NCBI GenBank assembly: GCA_029959085.1
Contig: JARWIR010000010.1
Coordinates: forward strand, 31,116,731 to 31,180,730
Source of the DNA: Nemophila menziesii
Taxonomy: Eukaryota; Streptophyta; Magnoliopsida; Boraginales; Hydrophyllaceae
Length of the DNA: 64,000 nt
Reading direction: 5' to 3'
The translations under genes were made by a program, and so were the position numbers. Shown here in pieces: positions 35,645-46,899 of the stretch. Positions within the stretch are counted from its first letter, which is position 1. Each line of letters starts with the position of its first letter. The notes beneath the pieces were generated by a model. The model was not told the origin of the DNA. It was given only the letters and a program-made list of their open reading frames with translations, and did not search any database.

Positions 35645-36440
35645 TGGTGGGGCCCAGGGTGTGATAAAATGATGATACCGAAAGGACACCCATCCCTAAA
35701 AAACCACAAGAAACTCTCCACAAGTTCAAAAATCATTCGCAAGTAATATTAAGTAAAGTAAAAGTTTGTTCTCAGGAATTTAACCAATTAGCTCAAACTC
35801 GTGTTCCGATATAAGCGTAGCAGGAATTACTTGTTTAAAGTAAAACAGAAATAAAATTATATTTTTGTGGTTTTTATGATAATAACTATCTGCAAGTAAT
35901 AAATGTAAAACTAGAATAAAACTAAGTATGTTGATTAAGAATAGAGATGAGATATAGCTTAGGTTTGAAAAGTATATACCCATCTTACTAAATTTCTATT
36001 CAATGTATAAGGGAAAAGTGAGCAATTATAAGTAGGCACGATTCTAAGATCCTTCTAACTTATGTTAGGGTATCACAAAAGGCAACCTCAACACTACTAG
36101 GGGATTTAGGTAAAGGGATCCTACACAATGATTGGTGAATAATTTATAACCCTAATGACTATCTAGTTAGGAAAACCCATTAGGATCACTACCTCACACT
36201 AGAAGATTATGAACTGTTTCCGTCCCTCCCCCTCCCCCCCCCCCCCCACCTATCCCGGTCAGGATGACAGTATAGGCAAATTAGGTCAAACTAGAGGGGT
36301 ACAGGCTCTAGCAAGTTTTATTAAAACCATTCATAATGCAGTTATAAAGCCAAGCTCGAATTAATTAAAAGAAATTATAAAATAGCATTAAAATAACAAA
36401 ATAGTAATTTATGGTTTATACAAGTTGCAAACCCAAGATA
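35645..36440 (-). repeat. Truncated LTR in G4
   Basis: Minus-strand LTR end (TCACACCC...CCCCACCA reading leftward to 35645) sits directly against G4 sequence with no primer site, so it is a solo or 3' LTR. About half the usual length; the right part is lost at about 36440. Contains a C14 run (36234-36247) in the CCCCTTCCGGG word. Confidence 0.75.
36234..36247. repeat. C14 homopolymer
   Basis: Fourteen consecutive C (preceded by CCTCCCCCT), an expansion of the LTR word ACCCCTTCCGGG. Confidence 0.9.
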
Positions 36441-36460
36441 TGGGATGATTAGTTCAAGAT

Positions 36461-37047
36461 ATGAGGAATTTCTATTCAAAATTGTCTGATGAGAACAATT
36501 TGTTGAAGCGTGATATAGACATGACGGAAGACGAGATGAGAGATTTAAGAATCATACTTGGTGATATGGAGCAAAGTCAAATAAGAATGAGTAAAGATGA
36601 GTATACAAAAAAGTTAGATAAATTTCGAGATCACTCGGATGAATATATTAAAATGAAGAATCCATTGTTGAAGTTACACACTTTTGTAAAATCGAAATGA
36701 AGAATTATATAATGAAAATAAAGAACTACAAAGTAATTTAAATCAAATATATATTTATGCACAACCCATATCACAGTTGGCTGATGAAGAAATAGAAATT
36801 TTCGAAAGAAAAGTCATAGTTGAAATAATGGCAACTAAAAACAAAAAATCTCCATAAATGAATGAAAAAAATATAGTTTTAGAGGAAAATAGAGCTAGAA
36901 AGAAAAATATAGCTGAAAACAAAGAAATAGCCAGAGAAGAAAAGATTGCATTATTAGAATATTTAGTTGGAGTGAAAAATATAGTTGTAGAGGAAATATT
37001 GTGGTACACGAAAGTAAAGCTCCTAAATCATCTAAACAAAAAAATCT
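36461..37047 (+). pseudogene. Coiled-coil protein remnant, unassigned
   Basis: Three consecutive plus-strand open stretches (36461-36700; a middle piece about 36700-36858 in another frame reading EELYNENKELQSNLNQIY; 36858-37049) are all charged, Glu/Lys/Ile/Leu-rich and heptad-like, suggesting one long coiled coil broken by a frameshift and a stop. A further open piece reaches about 37200 (VASYGSSIFVPLNRACF). I do not recognise the family; a decayed host gene or element structural protein are both possible. Confidence 0.4.
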
Positions 37048-37189
37048 AGAGATAAAAGGGGTCAAAGAAAAGCCAAAAAAAAAGTACAAACGGATGTCAA
37101 TGTTGCTTCATATGGGAGTTCAATATTTGTGCCACTAAATCGTGCATGTTTTAGTGCTTCTTACGATTTGCTAGTGAAATTGGGTGACA

Positions 37190-39863
37190 ATAGTCTTAAA
37201 AATGTAATTATTTGAAAAAACGATATTTTCAAATAACTGTAATTGAGACAATAAAAGTTTACCAAAAAAGAGTACAAATTTCACCAAAGATATGTAAAAT
37301 TTTTACTCTATCATTAAGTTTGTAAATTTTCTGAGTTTTGGAAATTTTTCAAAATATAAAAAATTCTTGATAATTTTTTTTTTGATTTTTCACATTCCTT
37401 TTACTTCTTTTTATATCTTAAAGTTTATATATTAAGTTAAGCTTATAATTTTTCTTATAATTCACTAACAACAACATTTGTTCATATTAAATTTAATTTT
37501 TTTTAAACACAATTGAGTTTTGAGAAATTTTCTACAACTTAAACTACACTATTTTTTTTTCTTTTTATGTTTGCTAACATATTTCTATACTTAATTTTCT
37601 TACATAAGTTTTAAATTATATATATTATACTTCAGATAAGTTTTTTTCGATGAGTACTTTCCTTCTTTCGATGAATGTTGAGTTTTGGGAATTTTCTCAA
37701 AACTCGTGTTTCTTTGCAAATCTACCTCATTTTTTCTTGCAAACTCATTTTTTTGTTATTAGGTTATACATATAGTATTAAGTATGATGGTAAAAGTTAT
37801 GCATATCAACATTACAAATGAGGTGATTGATCTCTTGCACAGCCTAACTTTTACGTTTAATTTCTCACTATATTTTGTTGCTTTATTTACATTTAATTTT
37901 TAATTTTTTAGATATTTTAAAATGACGATGACATTGATGCTGAACAAATATATAAATGAGGAGTTTAAGAAAGTCAACCGCACATATGGATTCGTGTTGT
38001 TGCTAACAAAGATAGAAAATTCATGAAGTATCTATTGGAGACTCAAACAATTCAATAATGGTTGAAGTGAAAGGTTATGATTTTCATAATTGATTCAACT
38101 TTTATTAATTTTATTTCATTTTTAAACAAATAATTTATTTGACTTTTTTACTCTAATTTTCAAATTTTATAATACTACAATATATTTTTAATGATTAATA
38201 AATAAAATAAAACTTTGTTAAAAAATACCTTTCTAAAAAAGTAAGTTTCTAAAAATAAATTTTCTAAAAATAGAAAATTTCTATAAAATAAAGTTTCTAA
38301 GAATATACCTCATTAAAGTTTCATTCAATATACATGCTATTATGTTAACTTCTTCATCTCAAAATAACACATAAATATGCATAGTCTACAATTTTTTTGA
38401 GTTTTGAGAATTTTCGTAAAACTCAATATATTCTGGAATGGAAAAAAAAGCATGCCACTTTCTACTTTCTTTGTCTAAAAAATTCTTCTCTAAAAAAATG
38501 GTGGCAAAAAAAAAATCCAACTTCATCTATGATTTCTTTTACCAATTCTCTACTTCTTTTCAACATCCCAACCATGATCTTCATCCAACTTCTACACGAT
38601 CCAGGCCATCCTTGGCTCCTCCGCCCCATTTTTATTCGAAATTTTGCAACTGAAGTTTGTCTAACTTCCTTTTTTCACATGCAATGTTTATCCCTCTTTT
38701 CCTTACGTGGATCATGGCTAAAGACTCCTTTAATGTCTTTGAATTTCAGAATACTAAACCTTTTAACCACATGCAAGGACTTAAAATGATATATGATTCT
38801 GAGAATTGACTTTTCTCCATGTTTTTGACTTACCTTCATATTATCTACTACTACCTTATAATTAATATTAGAATCTATAGAGGAGTTGCTTTGTTATCCT
38901 ACTGTGTAAATTATCAACTCATTATTCAGGGTATATGCATGGCTGTTGTGATAGGAGTGGCCGATATATGAAAAGGAAATCCAGTTTTTTATTAAAATTT
39001 GGTTGGAAATCAAGTATATTCAAGATTTTCAGCATTAATTTTATTAAGTACAAACCTTCTCTTCACTTGGAACATTGTTCTGAAGCTTATGGATCTCCTT
39101 TCTTACTTTTTATCGGGATACCAAGTATGTTTTCTAACCTCAACTCTTGCTACTACCCTCTTTATATACTTAGTTTCTATTGTTTTATGTTCTCCGATGA
39201 TCCTATTCTAAATTATATGAGTAGCTATTTCGCAATCTATGGAAAAAGTAGAGTTCTATATTTTCTACATTATCATAGCTACTATTATCTAGCTGAACGC
39301 GATTGGTTTACTAAATATCCTATTCTTGAGTTGTTTATATATATATATATATATATATATATCATATCCTTTGGAGGATATCATAAAAAAAGATATTAGA
39401 CACTACAGCAAGTATATCTTTCTTTTATAGTTTATCTATCATTGATCCCCACAATAAGCCAACTTATATTTCCCTTAAGATTCTCTATTGGGATTATGTG
39501 CAATTCTATAGGACACTCAAGTGTATTATGCATCATTTTTCTCCTGCAATTCACCAAACGTGTCCTTGTATCACGTCAAAATATGGAAAGCACCTCTTAT
39601 GGTTTATATTTTATCTGCACGCTTTTCTTATGGAACAATTACAAAAATATACTAGAGATTCTCACTGCTATCTACAATATAATATCACGCTTATTACAAT
39701 GGAACCTTGCTTCTCAGCTAATATTGAGGTTTCTCCTCTCTCATGCGCTTTGAAATCTTCTTATGTTAGAAGAATCTTGGTTTATTTAAACATCAACATT
39801 GTTCTGTCTTCATTACCCATAACTATTACCAAACAGATCTCCAATTTAAGCATGATTTCAAAC
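37190..39863. other. AT-rich stretch with recurring hairpin motif
   Basis: Very AT-rich. A motif GAGTTTTG-GAATTTTC-CAAAACTC recurs at 37333, 37515, 37680-37705 and 38399-38424. Frames at 38397-38789 and 38935-39399 are hydrophobic and match nothing; a (TA)n tract lies at about 39336-39361. May include the 5' region of LINE-D. Confidence 0.45.
39336..39361. repeat. (TA)n microsatellite
   Basis: About 12 TA units. Confidence 0.9.
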
Positions 39864-41350
39864 ATGGCATCCAAATCCAAGAATTTCATCCCACTAGCCC
39901 GTACAAAAAATGACAAGATACTCAAACTCGAGTCACTATCACTTACTACCAAAACAACCTCTGTCAAACCTAACCTAATAAAATCCACCTTTGTAGCTCG
40001 GATTATCTCAAATAGAATTATCAATATTGGAGTGTTTCGTAAAGTAGTGCTTGATTCTTGGGGTATTAAAGGCAGATTCATCTTTGAAGAACTTCAAGCA
40101 AACATCTTCAAAATCACCTTGGATAAAGAAGAGGGCCTGAAAGGAATTCTTTATTCGCCCATGTTTAGTTAACTCTATGCATGTTCTCATAACAAAGTGT
40201 AATGTCAACTCTAAACTTTGTGAGCTCGATCTTATCACTTCTTCAGTCTGGGTTTGCGTTTATGGTTTGGCGGGTATCCAAAACAACTTGGATTCTATTG
40301 AAGCTTTTGGTTCTTTATTGGCAAAGTTTGTGAAGTAGACTACCCAATTGTCGATAATGACGATCTAAAAAAATTTAGATTTGGGGTTAACCTTGATACA
40401 AATGAGCCTATTAATACTGGGGTATATATTAATCAATTAGATGGCCTTGCTTGGGTTGCCTTCACCTATGAAAGAATATGTCTTTTTTGCTTCAATTTCG
40501 GAGGTCTTGGTCAAAACAAAATCTCTTGTAACACTTCTATGGTGAGACTCTGATGGAATGATGATGCTGCGAAATTCTTCAATTGGTCAAAATATTTAAC
40601 TATGAGAAATAAGAATTCTATATTCCATGTGCTACGCAAGAGAGGCAAATGGGGGAACTTCGATGAAGTTATTAGATTTCATCCATTCAGAAGACAAGAC
40701 GGTGATGAAGAGGATGGTGATGGTGGCTCTAATGTAGGAAATAATTCTATGTTATCTAATATTCAATTTGGTTCCATTTCTATACAATCTTAGAATAACA
40801 AAAACGATGACAAAGGGGATGATAAAAAACTGAAAGCAAGTCTTCAAAGAGGAAGCGGGAGAACTCTGACATCATCGAGAATATTTACAGTAAGATCTCT
40901 CACTTTGCTTCCCCTATCAAACTTTCCAAGAAAAAATACACTGCTATTTTCAAAATTTCCCATGAGGAATTAGGTGATGTTTGTATGAGTATCGTGGTCA
41001 ATAATCAGACTATCAATGAAGTTTTGAGTGCTAGAGAGATTGACATCGCTGAGATGTATCGTAAGTTCACCAACGATGCAGTTTATGACAAGGAAGGTTT
41101 TTATTCTTCTTCAGCAGATGTTACTTTTCCATCTGATGAAGTTATTGGAATAGGTTTTGTTCCAAGTGTTTTCGTAAATGTGAATCCATTTCCTCATATG
41201 GGTCCCTCCTCAGTTACTTCTTTGGTGATGAACAATATGGATGGTGGTGGACATAATGTTCAAACTTTAGATAAAGGAAAAAATATCATGATTTACGATG
41301 ATTTTGAAGGAGACTCATTTAAAACCTATGGAGAGTTCTACAACTCGTAG
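39864..41350 (+). pseudogene. LINE-D ORF1 (DUF4283-like, decayed zinc knuckle)
   Basis: ATG at 39864 (MASKSKNFIPLARTK) leads into STFVARIISNRIINIGVFRK and DSWGIKGRFIFEEL, the DUF4283 N-terminal pattern. After a frameshift at about 40170: SMHVLITKCN, SVWVCVYGLAGIQNNLDSI, then TYERICLFCF and a C-terminal Cys at 40527-40529; the knuckle's second Cys and His are lost (Phe, Gln). A charged C-terminal region continues to 41350 in several frames. I start it at the internal ATG because upstream residues look unrelated. Confidence 0.82.
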
Positions 41351-41859
41351 TCAGTTCATGTTATCCATTTCGAAAGGGTTGATAACGAGAAAAAAGTAGA
41401 ATGGAAATCAAAGCTAGAAGTCGTGTTTTTAGTCGAAAGGGGAAGTTCACCTAGCCAAAGAATCTCAAACGCAAAACGGCTCCTGCTCCTATTCAAATGG
41501 GAAGATCTAATAAAATCCATAAATTTAATGAAAGTGACTTCAATATTATGGAGAGGCGTATTAACGACATGCAAATTTTTTTCGAAGAACTGTACATGAG
41601 TTTCTATGATGTTAAGGAACAAGTATTGTGAGCTAGAGGTGAGGATGTTGTGCATGATCCAATCTGGAAACAAGTTTCATGAGAAAATATAAAACATTTA
41701 CTTTTGTAAGGGCCTTAATTTTGAAGGCCACTTGTGTCGGGATTCAAGTGAAGATTCTAGTTCTGATGAGGTAACAAGTACCTGGGACACCCATGATGGA
41801 AAACGTACCTCCAAATTTGCTTGAGAATAGCGGCCCATCCCTTATTAAGGTCGTGGTAT

Positions 41860-42313
41860 ATGGATAATCTTCTAGCGTGGAACTGTCGGGGGGAGTGGGC
41901 ACCCACGACAAAGAAAATGTTTGAGTCTTTGTATCTAAGTATCAAATTTCAATTGCTTTCCTATTTGATCTAAGCTTAGAAGAAAGAGTCTTGTTTCTTG
42001 TAATCACTTTAAATCTTTTAATAACTCACACGTGGTAGAACACAGAGGAAGATCATATATTTCTGTGGGTATACTTATGTTCTGGAATGAGTCGATAAAG
42101 CTTAGAGTTATCAACTCTTAACCGTCTTTTGTAATCACTCAAATTGAGGAATCTATTGAATTTTCTTAGTACCTTGTGTGTATATGCGCCGACTAATGAC
42201 AATAAAGGACAAATTCTATAAAAATCTATTACTTCTTGGTACGCTAAAGTCGATATACCCACGTTCTTTATTGGAGATTTTAATGATATATCCAAAACCT
42301 CCGAAAAGCAAGG
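41860..42313 (+). pseudogene. LINE-D ORF2, endonuclease N-terminal part
   Basis: ATG at 41860 reads MDNLLAWNCRGEWAPTTKK; LAWNCRG is the invariant start of plant LINE ORF2 endonucleases. Further blocks include ILMFWNESIKLRV, LVCVYAPTND and FFIGDFNDISKTSEKQG (catalytic GDFN). Frameshifts lie between them. The sequence ends at the 5-bp CAAGG that precedes the G5 LTR. Confidence 0.88.
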
Positions 42314-42701
42314 TGATGTCTCCCTATTTGTTCTAATTAATAGCCCTTTGGAAACATCCTTTTAGGTGAATATTTGACTTATTTGATAGAATTTTATGCT
42401 TATTTCGTCATATTACACTTTCTCCCCTTAGAATTAGACTATTTGCATTTTTAGAGCTTTTGTGCGTTAATTTGATTATTTTTAGTCAAAATTAGTAGGT
42501 TCTTAAATTTCACGAAAAAAAGATACAAGGAGGAGAAGTGAGAATTAAAGTCTTAGAGTATTTTTAGTGTATTAGAAAGTATTTTATTCGAGTTTCTAAT
42601 TTTAGAGTGCACTTTCCTATTTCTTTTATTGATTTATGAATTTTTAAAGCATATGCGGTTTAATTATTTATTTATTGTGAAGATTTTAAAAGATATATGG
42701 T

Positions 42702-43997
42702 TAGGGGTGTGCGTGGGTCGGTTTTGTATGAAAAATGCTCAACCCACAAACCGTCCGTTCTTGTGCGGATTTTGAAAAATAAGACCCGCACCCGCCCAAT
42801 ACATTACTTAAACCATTGAGTTTCGGGTTAGGCGGGTTGCGGGTAGGGATGGCAATGGTTACGGTTAAAAACCGAAACCGATGATAACCAAACCGATTAA
42901 AAACCGAATTATATAACCGTGGTTAAAACCATTAGGTTATGGTTTTAAAAAGTGTAACCGATGGTTAAAACCGTTAGGTTATGGTTTTTGATAAAAATAA
43001 AACTGAAAAACCGAAAACCGTTTATTATCATATATATTTTTAAATTTATAGTAATTTAAGTTAAATTAAATATATTGAAATTCTAAAAGCAAAACCTAAA
43101 TACTAAATTTAACCAAGTAAATAATAAATATGCAATTTAATCAAATACCAACACAATTTTTTATAAACCTTGTAGTTTTCTTTTATATGTGTGGTTTTAT
43201 TTTATGAAATTTTATATATTTATTAAGTTATCATTTGAATATGGTTAAAACCTGCAAAACTGTTTAAAAAACCAAAACCGAATAATACGGTTATGGTTTT
43301 GAAAAATGTAACCGATGGTTAAAACCGTTAGGATATGGATTTTAATTATAAAAACGGTTATGGTTATGGTTTTTGAAATTTTTACAAAAAACCGATCCAT
43401 TGCCATCCCTAGTTGCGGGTGCATTGCGGGAGATTTAGTTTGATAAAGAAGACGAATTCGTATCCATATTCATTTGGTGAGTCAAATTTATATTACAAAT
43501 GAAAATTATAACGAAAAATATTGTTTAGGATACGCATATGCATTTCAAATCATCTATGATTAAAAGATATAAAATGAGATTTTAGGAAACTAAATATATG
43601 AATTGAACAAAGAGTACAGATAATATCATAATTGAAATGAAAAACATATTCATTAGATAAAATATAATTGAAATATTGAGGGATTTCAAAATATTTTTAA
43701 AAAAGGGGGAGGAATAAATAAAATGTAGAGTGAAAAGCACATGACCCCCACTATTTTATTTGAATAAAATGAGCAATACGATATTTTCTAATTTTCATAC
43801 TACAAGGTAATCGAGTATAAGCGGGTTTGCGGGTTTGCTGGTTTCAAGTTTAAAATCCACAACCCACAAAAATGTGTATATTTTTTCAAAAATGTAAACC
43901 GCAACCCACCCAATAAAAAACTGACTCATATAATTTTGGGTTAGTGCGATCGGGTTGGTCGGGTTATGCGGGTTTTCTAACCAGATGCACACCCCTA
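42702..43997. mobile_element. hAT element (TAGGGGTGTGC ends) in the G5 5' LTR
   Basis: Ends TAGGGGTGTGCGTGG and (reverse complement) TAGGGGTGTGCATCT; perfect 8-bp duplication TATATGGT (42694-42701, 43998-44005). Total 1296 bp, about 720 bp without the nested element. The body carries repeated GGGTTGCGGG/CAACCC words near both ends and no coding frame. Confidence 0.95.
42844..43411. mobile_element. hAT MITE, family TAGGGATGGCAA, copy 2, nested in the hAT element
   Basis: 568 bp, ends TAGGGATGGCAATGG in inverted orientation, perfect 8-bp duplication GTTGCGGG (42836-42843, 43412-43419). Same family as 13418-14350. Confidence 0.95.
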
Positions 43998-45419
43998 TAT
44001 ATGGTAATTAATTAGAGACCAAGTCAAGTCTTAGAAGTAAAGGAAATAGATATACATGGAAATAAGAAGATTAAGGAAGGATATATGCAAACAAGGAAAA
44101 GATAAAGCTGCCATATAAATCTGAAATTCCAGCCATGTTCTAAAGATGAGCTCATAACTTAAGATTGCCTAGGAATTTGGGAGAATGGTATGGACCAATT
44201 GATAGAGCTTTCCGATACCAGTGGTTTCGACTATTGGAACGCGTCAAACGGATAAGTATTGAAAGAGATATGACCAAAACAAATCAGCTTCAGAATCTTA
44301 CCTTTCCTAGATATTAGGGCTGTGAATTAAAGAGTTATTTACTTGTCTTCCACTCTAAGTAAAACGAATTAGGGATTCCTAGCACCTATAAATACACCTC
44401 TTAGACCTCATTATTCAGTACCTCTCATATTTTCTTCAATTTATAATATCCTTAGAGAGAGAGTTAAAGACCTCTCACAATTCATTCAATTCATAACATC
44501 CTTAGAGAGAGAGTCAAACACTTCAGAGCAAGAAGGCAGATGAGACACTAGAGTTGGAAATTCTATCCACAACAGCCAACCAAACCCTTAGGTTATATAT
44601 TTCTTTTCTGTATTTGAATATGATGTCTTTCTATTTAATTTCAGTCTTTAAATTTATCATGAGCTAAACTTTAATATACTTGAGAATCGCAATAAAGGGA
44701 TGAACCCTAATTAATTTATTCTATGTTTTGAATTTTGGATTTTCAATTGAATTGAGTCTTATATATTGGATATTACTTTGTTCTTAATCACTATTTCTTT
44801 TCGGTACAACTAGAAATAAGTTTTAGTATTTGGGTTATTCACTTTAGTGGCGAAGTGATCATCCGACAGAGGAGTTTGAATACAGACTTAGGTAATACCC
44901 GTGTAATGGCCGAAAGGCATATTAATTACATAGCCAATGAGGTAAAATATTATTCATCTGAAAGTAGCTTATAATCACCCTGACGGGGTTTGTAATACCG
45001 TAGGATAGCACTTAGGTCCACCCTGACGAAGGCTATGAGATATTAGATTCCCGACTAATATACTAATACTAATTCTACCCTTAAAGAAGCATAGGTTACG
45101 TTAATTAGGTGGATTCCTTGCGAGACTCAAGTATCTTTCATCTCTGAAGTTAATCCTTGTACTTTATTATTTCTTTTCAGTTAGTCTTTATTTTATTGCA
45201 TATTTAGTTTTAAGAAAACCAAACAAAAATCATATTATTTTACTTTTCTGTTAAACAATTATTCTTACTATCTGATTAATACTGGAGTTGAACCTAATCC
45301 GTCCCTGAGAACGAAACTCGATTTATCGAATATTACTTGGACAACCGTGCACTTGCGGTAATTGTGATTCCTTTATTTTCGTACTTAATTTTATAACACA
45401 CCAGGATCCACCAAGTTTT

Positions 45420-45437
45420 TGGCGCCGCTGCCGGGGA
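45420..45437 (+). other. primer-binding site of G5 (tRNA-Asp)
   Basis: TGGCGCCGCTGCCGGGGA; matches the complement of the plant tRNA-Asp(GUC) 3' end in all but one position of the first 17. Lies six bases after the LTR end. Confidence 0.92.
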
Positions 45438-45574
45438 CGGTAGCGTGTGACCCCGGTATTAATCTTTAGTAGTTTTAATTGTTTATTTTATTTTTCAGTT
45501 TTATGCTTGGTTTTTGTTTGTTTTTGTTGTACAGGTTTTTATATTTAGGTAATGATCAAGAGGTTTTATTGAAG

Positions 45575-46543
45575 ATGTATAGAGGACATTACCCATATCC
45601 CGATCCATACGACTATTGGGAAGACTCTTCGGGATAACAACAATGGGGTAGTAACTTCTACCAACAACCTTATCAGTACCCACAAGAGCAAGAATGGAAC
45701 AATCAATGGATCGGGAATAATCGACAGCAACCAGCGTATCACTATCAGCAAGAGCATGCATGGAACAACCAGTGGGTTGAAAACGTTCAACAACCTCCAC
45801 CTTCACCACTAAGTTTTGAAATAGGTAGATCAATTAAACAACTCATGCGCCTATATGAACAAACGCCTGAGGCAGTGGAGGAAAAGGATTCAGAGCAAGT
45901 CTGGAACAACCAGTGGGTTGAAAACATTCAACACTCACCACCTCATCACTATCAACAAGAAATCAATAATGAGATACGTTCTAAACTCAAGCGCCTAGTA
46001 GAGGAAACCAATGCCACATATGCACGCGTACAACAGATGGTAGAAGAATGGGGTAGTATGTCTTATGAAGATTCCACTCCCCCGTGGGATGGAAGAGATC
46101 AACAAGAAGAAGTAGTTGAGGAGGAGGTGTTGATGGAAGATACTATTTATAGTGATATGACCACCATGCCAGTTATAAATGAAGACCACCATGTGGTTAA
46201 CAATCCTCTTAGCATGGTGGAAGAAGGAGTAGCAACGAAAATCCTAGAAATTGAAACTGAGATTGCTATTCCTATGATGCGTGCACATGATCAAGATATA
46301 GAACGTAAAAAGGAAGAAGAGGTGATCGAGATTAGAGAGATTCCACAACAAAAACATGATGAGGTAATAGTGGAAGATTGGGTTGAAAGCGAAGATGAAT
46401 GTGAAGTGGTTGAGGTATCAATTGAAGAGATACAGGCTCACAATAAAGTAGATGTTGAATCTCCGCCACAAAAAGTTCATCAATCACCATCTACACAACA
46501 AATCATCATTAGAGCTGAAAAATCGGATCACCTCTATTACTAA
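45575..46543 (+). pseudogene. G5 gag-like ORF, one in-frame stop
   Basis: ATG at 45575 opens MYRGHYPYPDPYDYWEDSSG, then TAA at 45635-45637; the same frame then stays open to 46543 (from 45845 it has its own ATG). The N-terminal part is Gln/Tyr/Pro-rich and has three copies of a WNNQW-[IV]-[GE]N motif (codons near 45695, 45760 and 45902). A helical segment (KLKRLVEETNATYARVQQM) is followed by a long acidic, Glu/Val-rich region (46080-46460). No zinc knuckle or protease. By position after the primer site it is the gag of this non-autonomous family. Apart from the single stop it is remarkably intact. Confidence 0.75.
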
Positions 46544-46545
46544 AA

Positions 46546-46875
46546 ATGATCAATAGGTGCTACGCAAGAAAGGTGCTACACCGCGAGAGTAAAGCGGAAA
46601 GAAGGAGCACCTACCCACCACATTTTAAAGAGGAACGCGAGATTGGAAAGAATAAAAATGAGCTTATACCGTTGAGGATGGTGAAAAATGAGTTTCGTCA
46701 TGAGGGTAAGGAGGCGAAACGGAGATACTATCCTCTCCCTTTCAAAGATCGAGTGAATAAAATTTTAAGGGGGAAGTTTCTAAAGATTACATGCCAAGGA
46801 CGAGGCGAATTTAAGCGGAGGAGAACCGCAAAGGCCTCAATACAATCTTCAGGGAAGGTAAAGCGTCGAACTTAA
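46546..46875 (+). CDS. G5 second ORF, short basic protein
   Basis: A 109-codon frame starting two bases after the stop of the gag-like ORF, in a different frame. Highly basic (Arg/Lys-rich), with related pieces RRSTYPPHFKEE and RRYYPLPFKDR suggesting an internal duplication, and a C-terminus rich in Arg/Lys that could bind nucleic acid (inference). It may be the frameshifted end of gag or a separate protein; I do not recognise a family. Confidence 0.45.
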   Translation: MINRCYARKVLHRESKAERRSTYPPHFKEEREIGKNKNELIPLRMVKNEFRHEGKEAKRRYYPLPFKDRVNKILRGKFLKITCQGRGEFKRRRTAKASIQSSGKVKRRT

Positions 46876-46899
46876 AGACATAAAGCAAATTAAAACATG

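Larger units (their letters stand above)
39864..42313 (+). mobile_element. L1-type LINE remnant (LINE-D), cut by G5
   Basis: ORF1 (39864 to about 41350) and the start of ORF2 (41860 onward) on the plus strand. The endonuclease frame stops at 42313 where the G5 LTR begins. No continuation was found beyond G5. Confidence 0.85.
42314..45413 (+). repeat. 5' LTR of G5 with nested hAT insertion
   Basis: Opens TGATGTCTCCC, closes GGATCCACCA. About 1.8 kb without the 42702-43997 insertion. It matches the 3' LTR (46900-48486) throughout, including CACCCTGACGGGG and GTCCACCCTGACGA words, and the 3' LTR shows the uninterrupted hAT target GATATATGGTAATTAATTAG. Confidence 0.92.

Noticed and set aside
38935..39399. 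154-residue plus-strand frame
   Set aside because: Hydrophobic, AT-driven, ends in a (TA)n tract translated as IYIYIY; no domain.
39498..39863. N-terminal 122 residues of the open frame leading into LINE-D ORF1
   Set aside because: Only the part from the ATG at 39864 resembles ORF1; the upstream residues look like untranslated leader read in frame.
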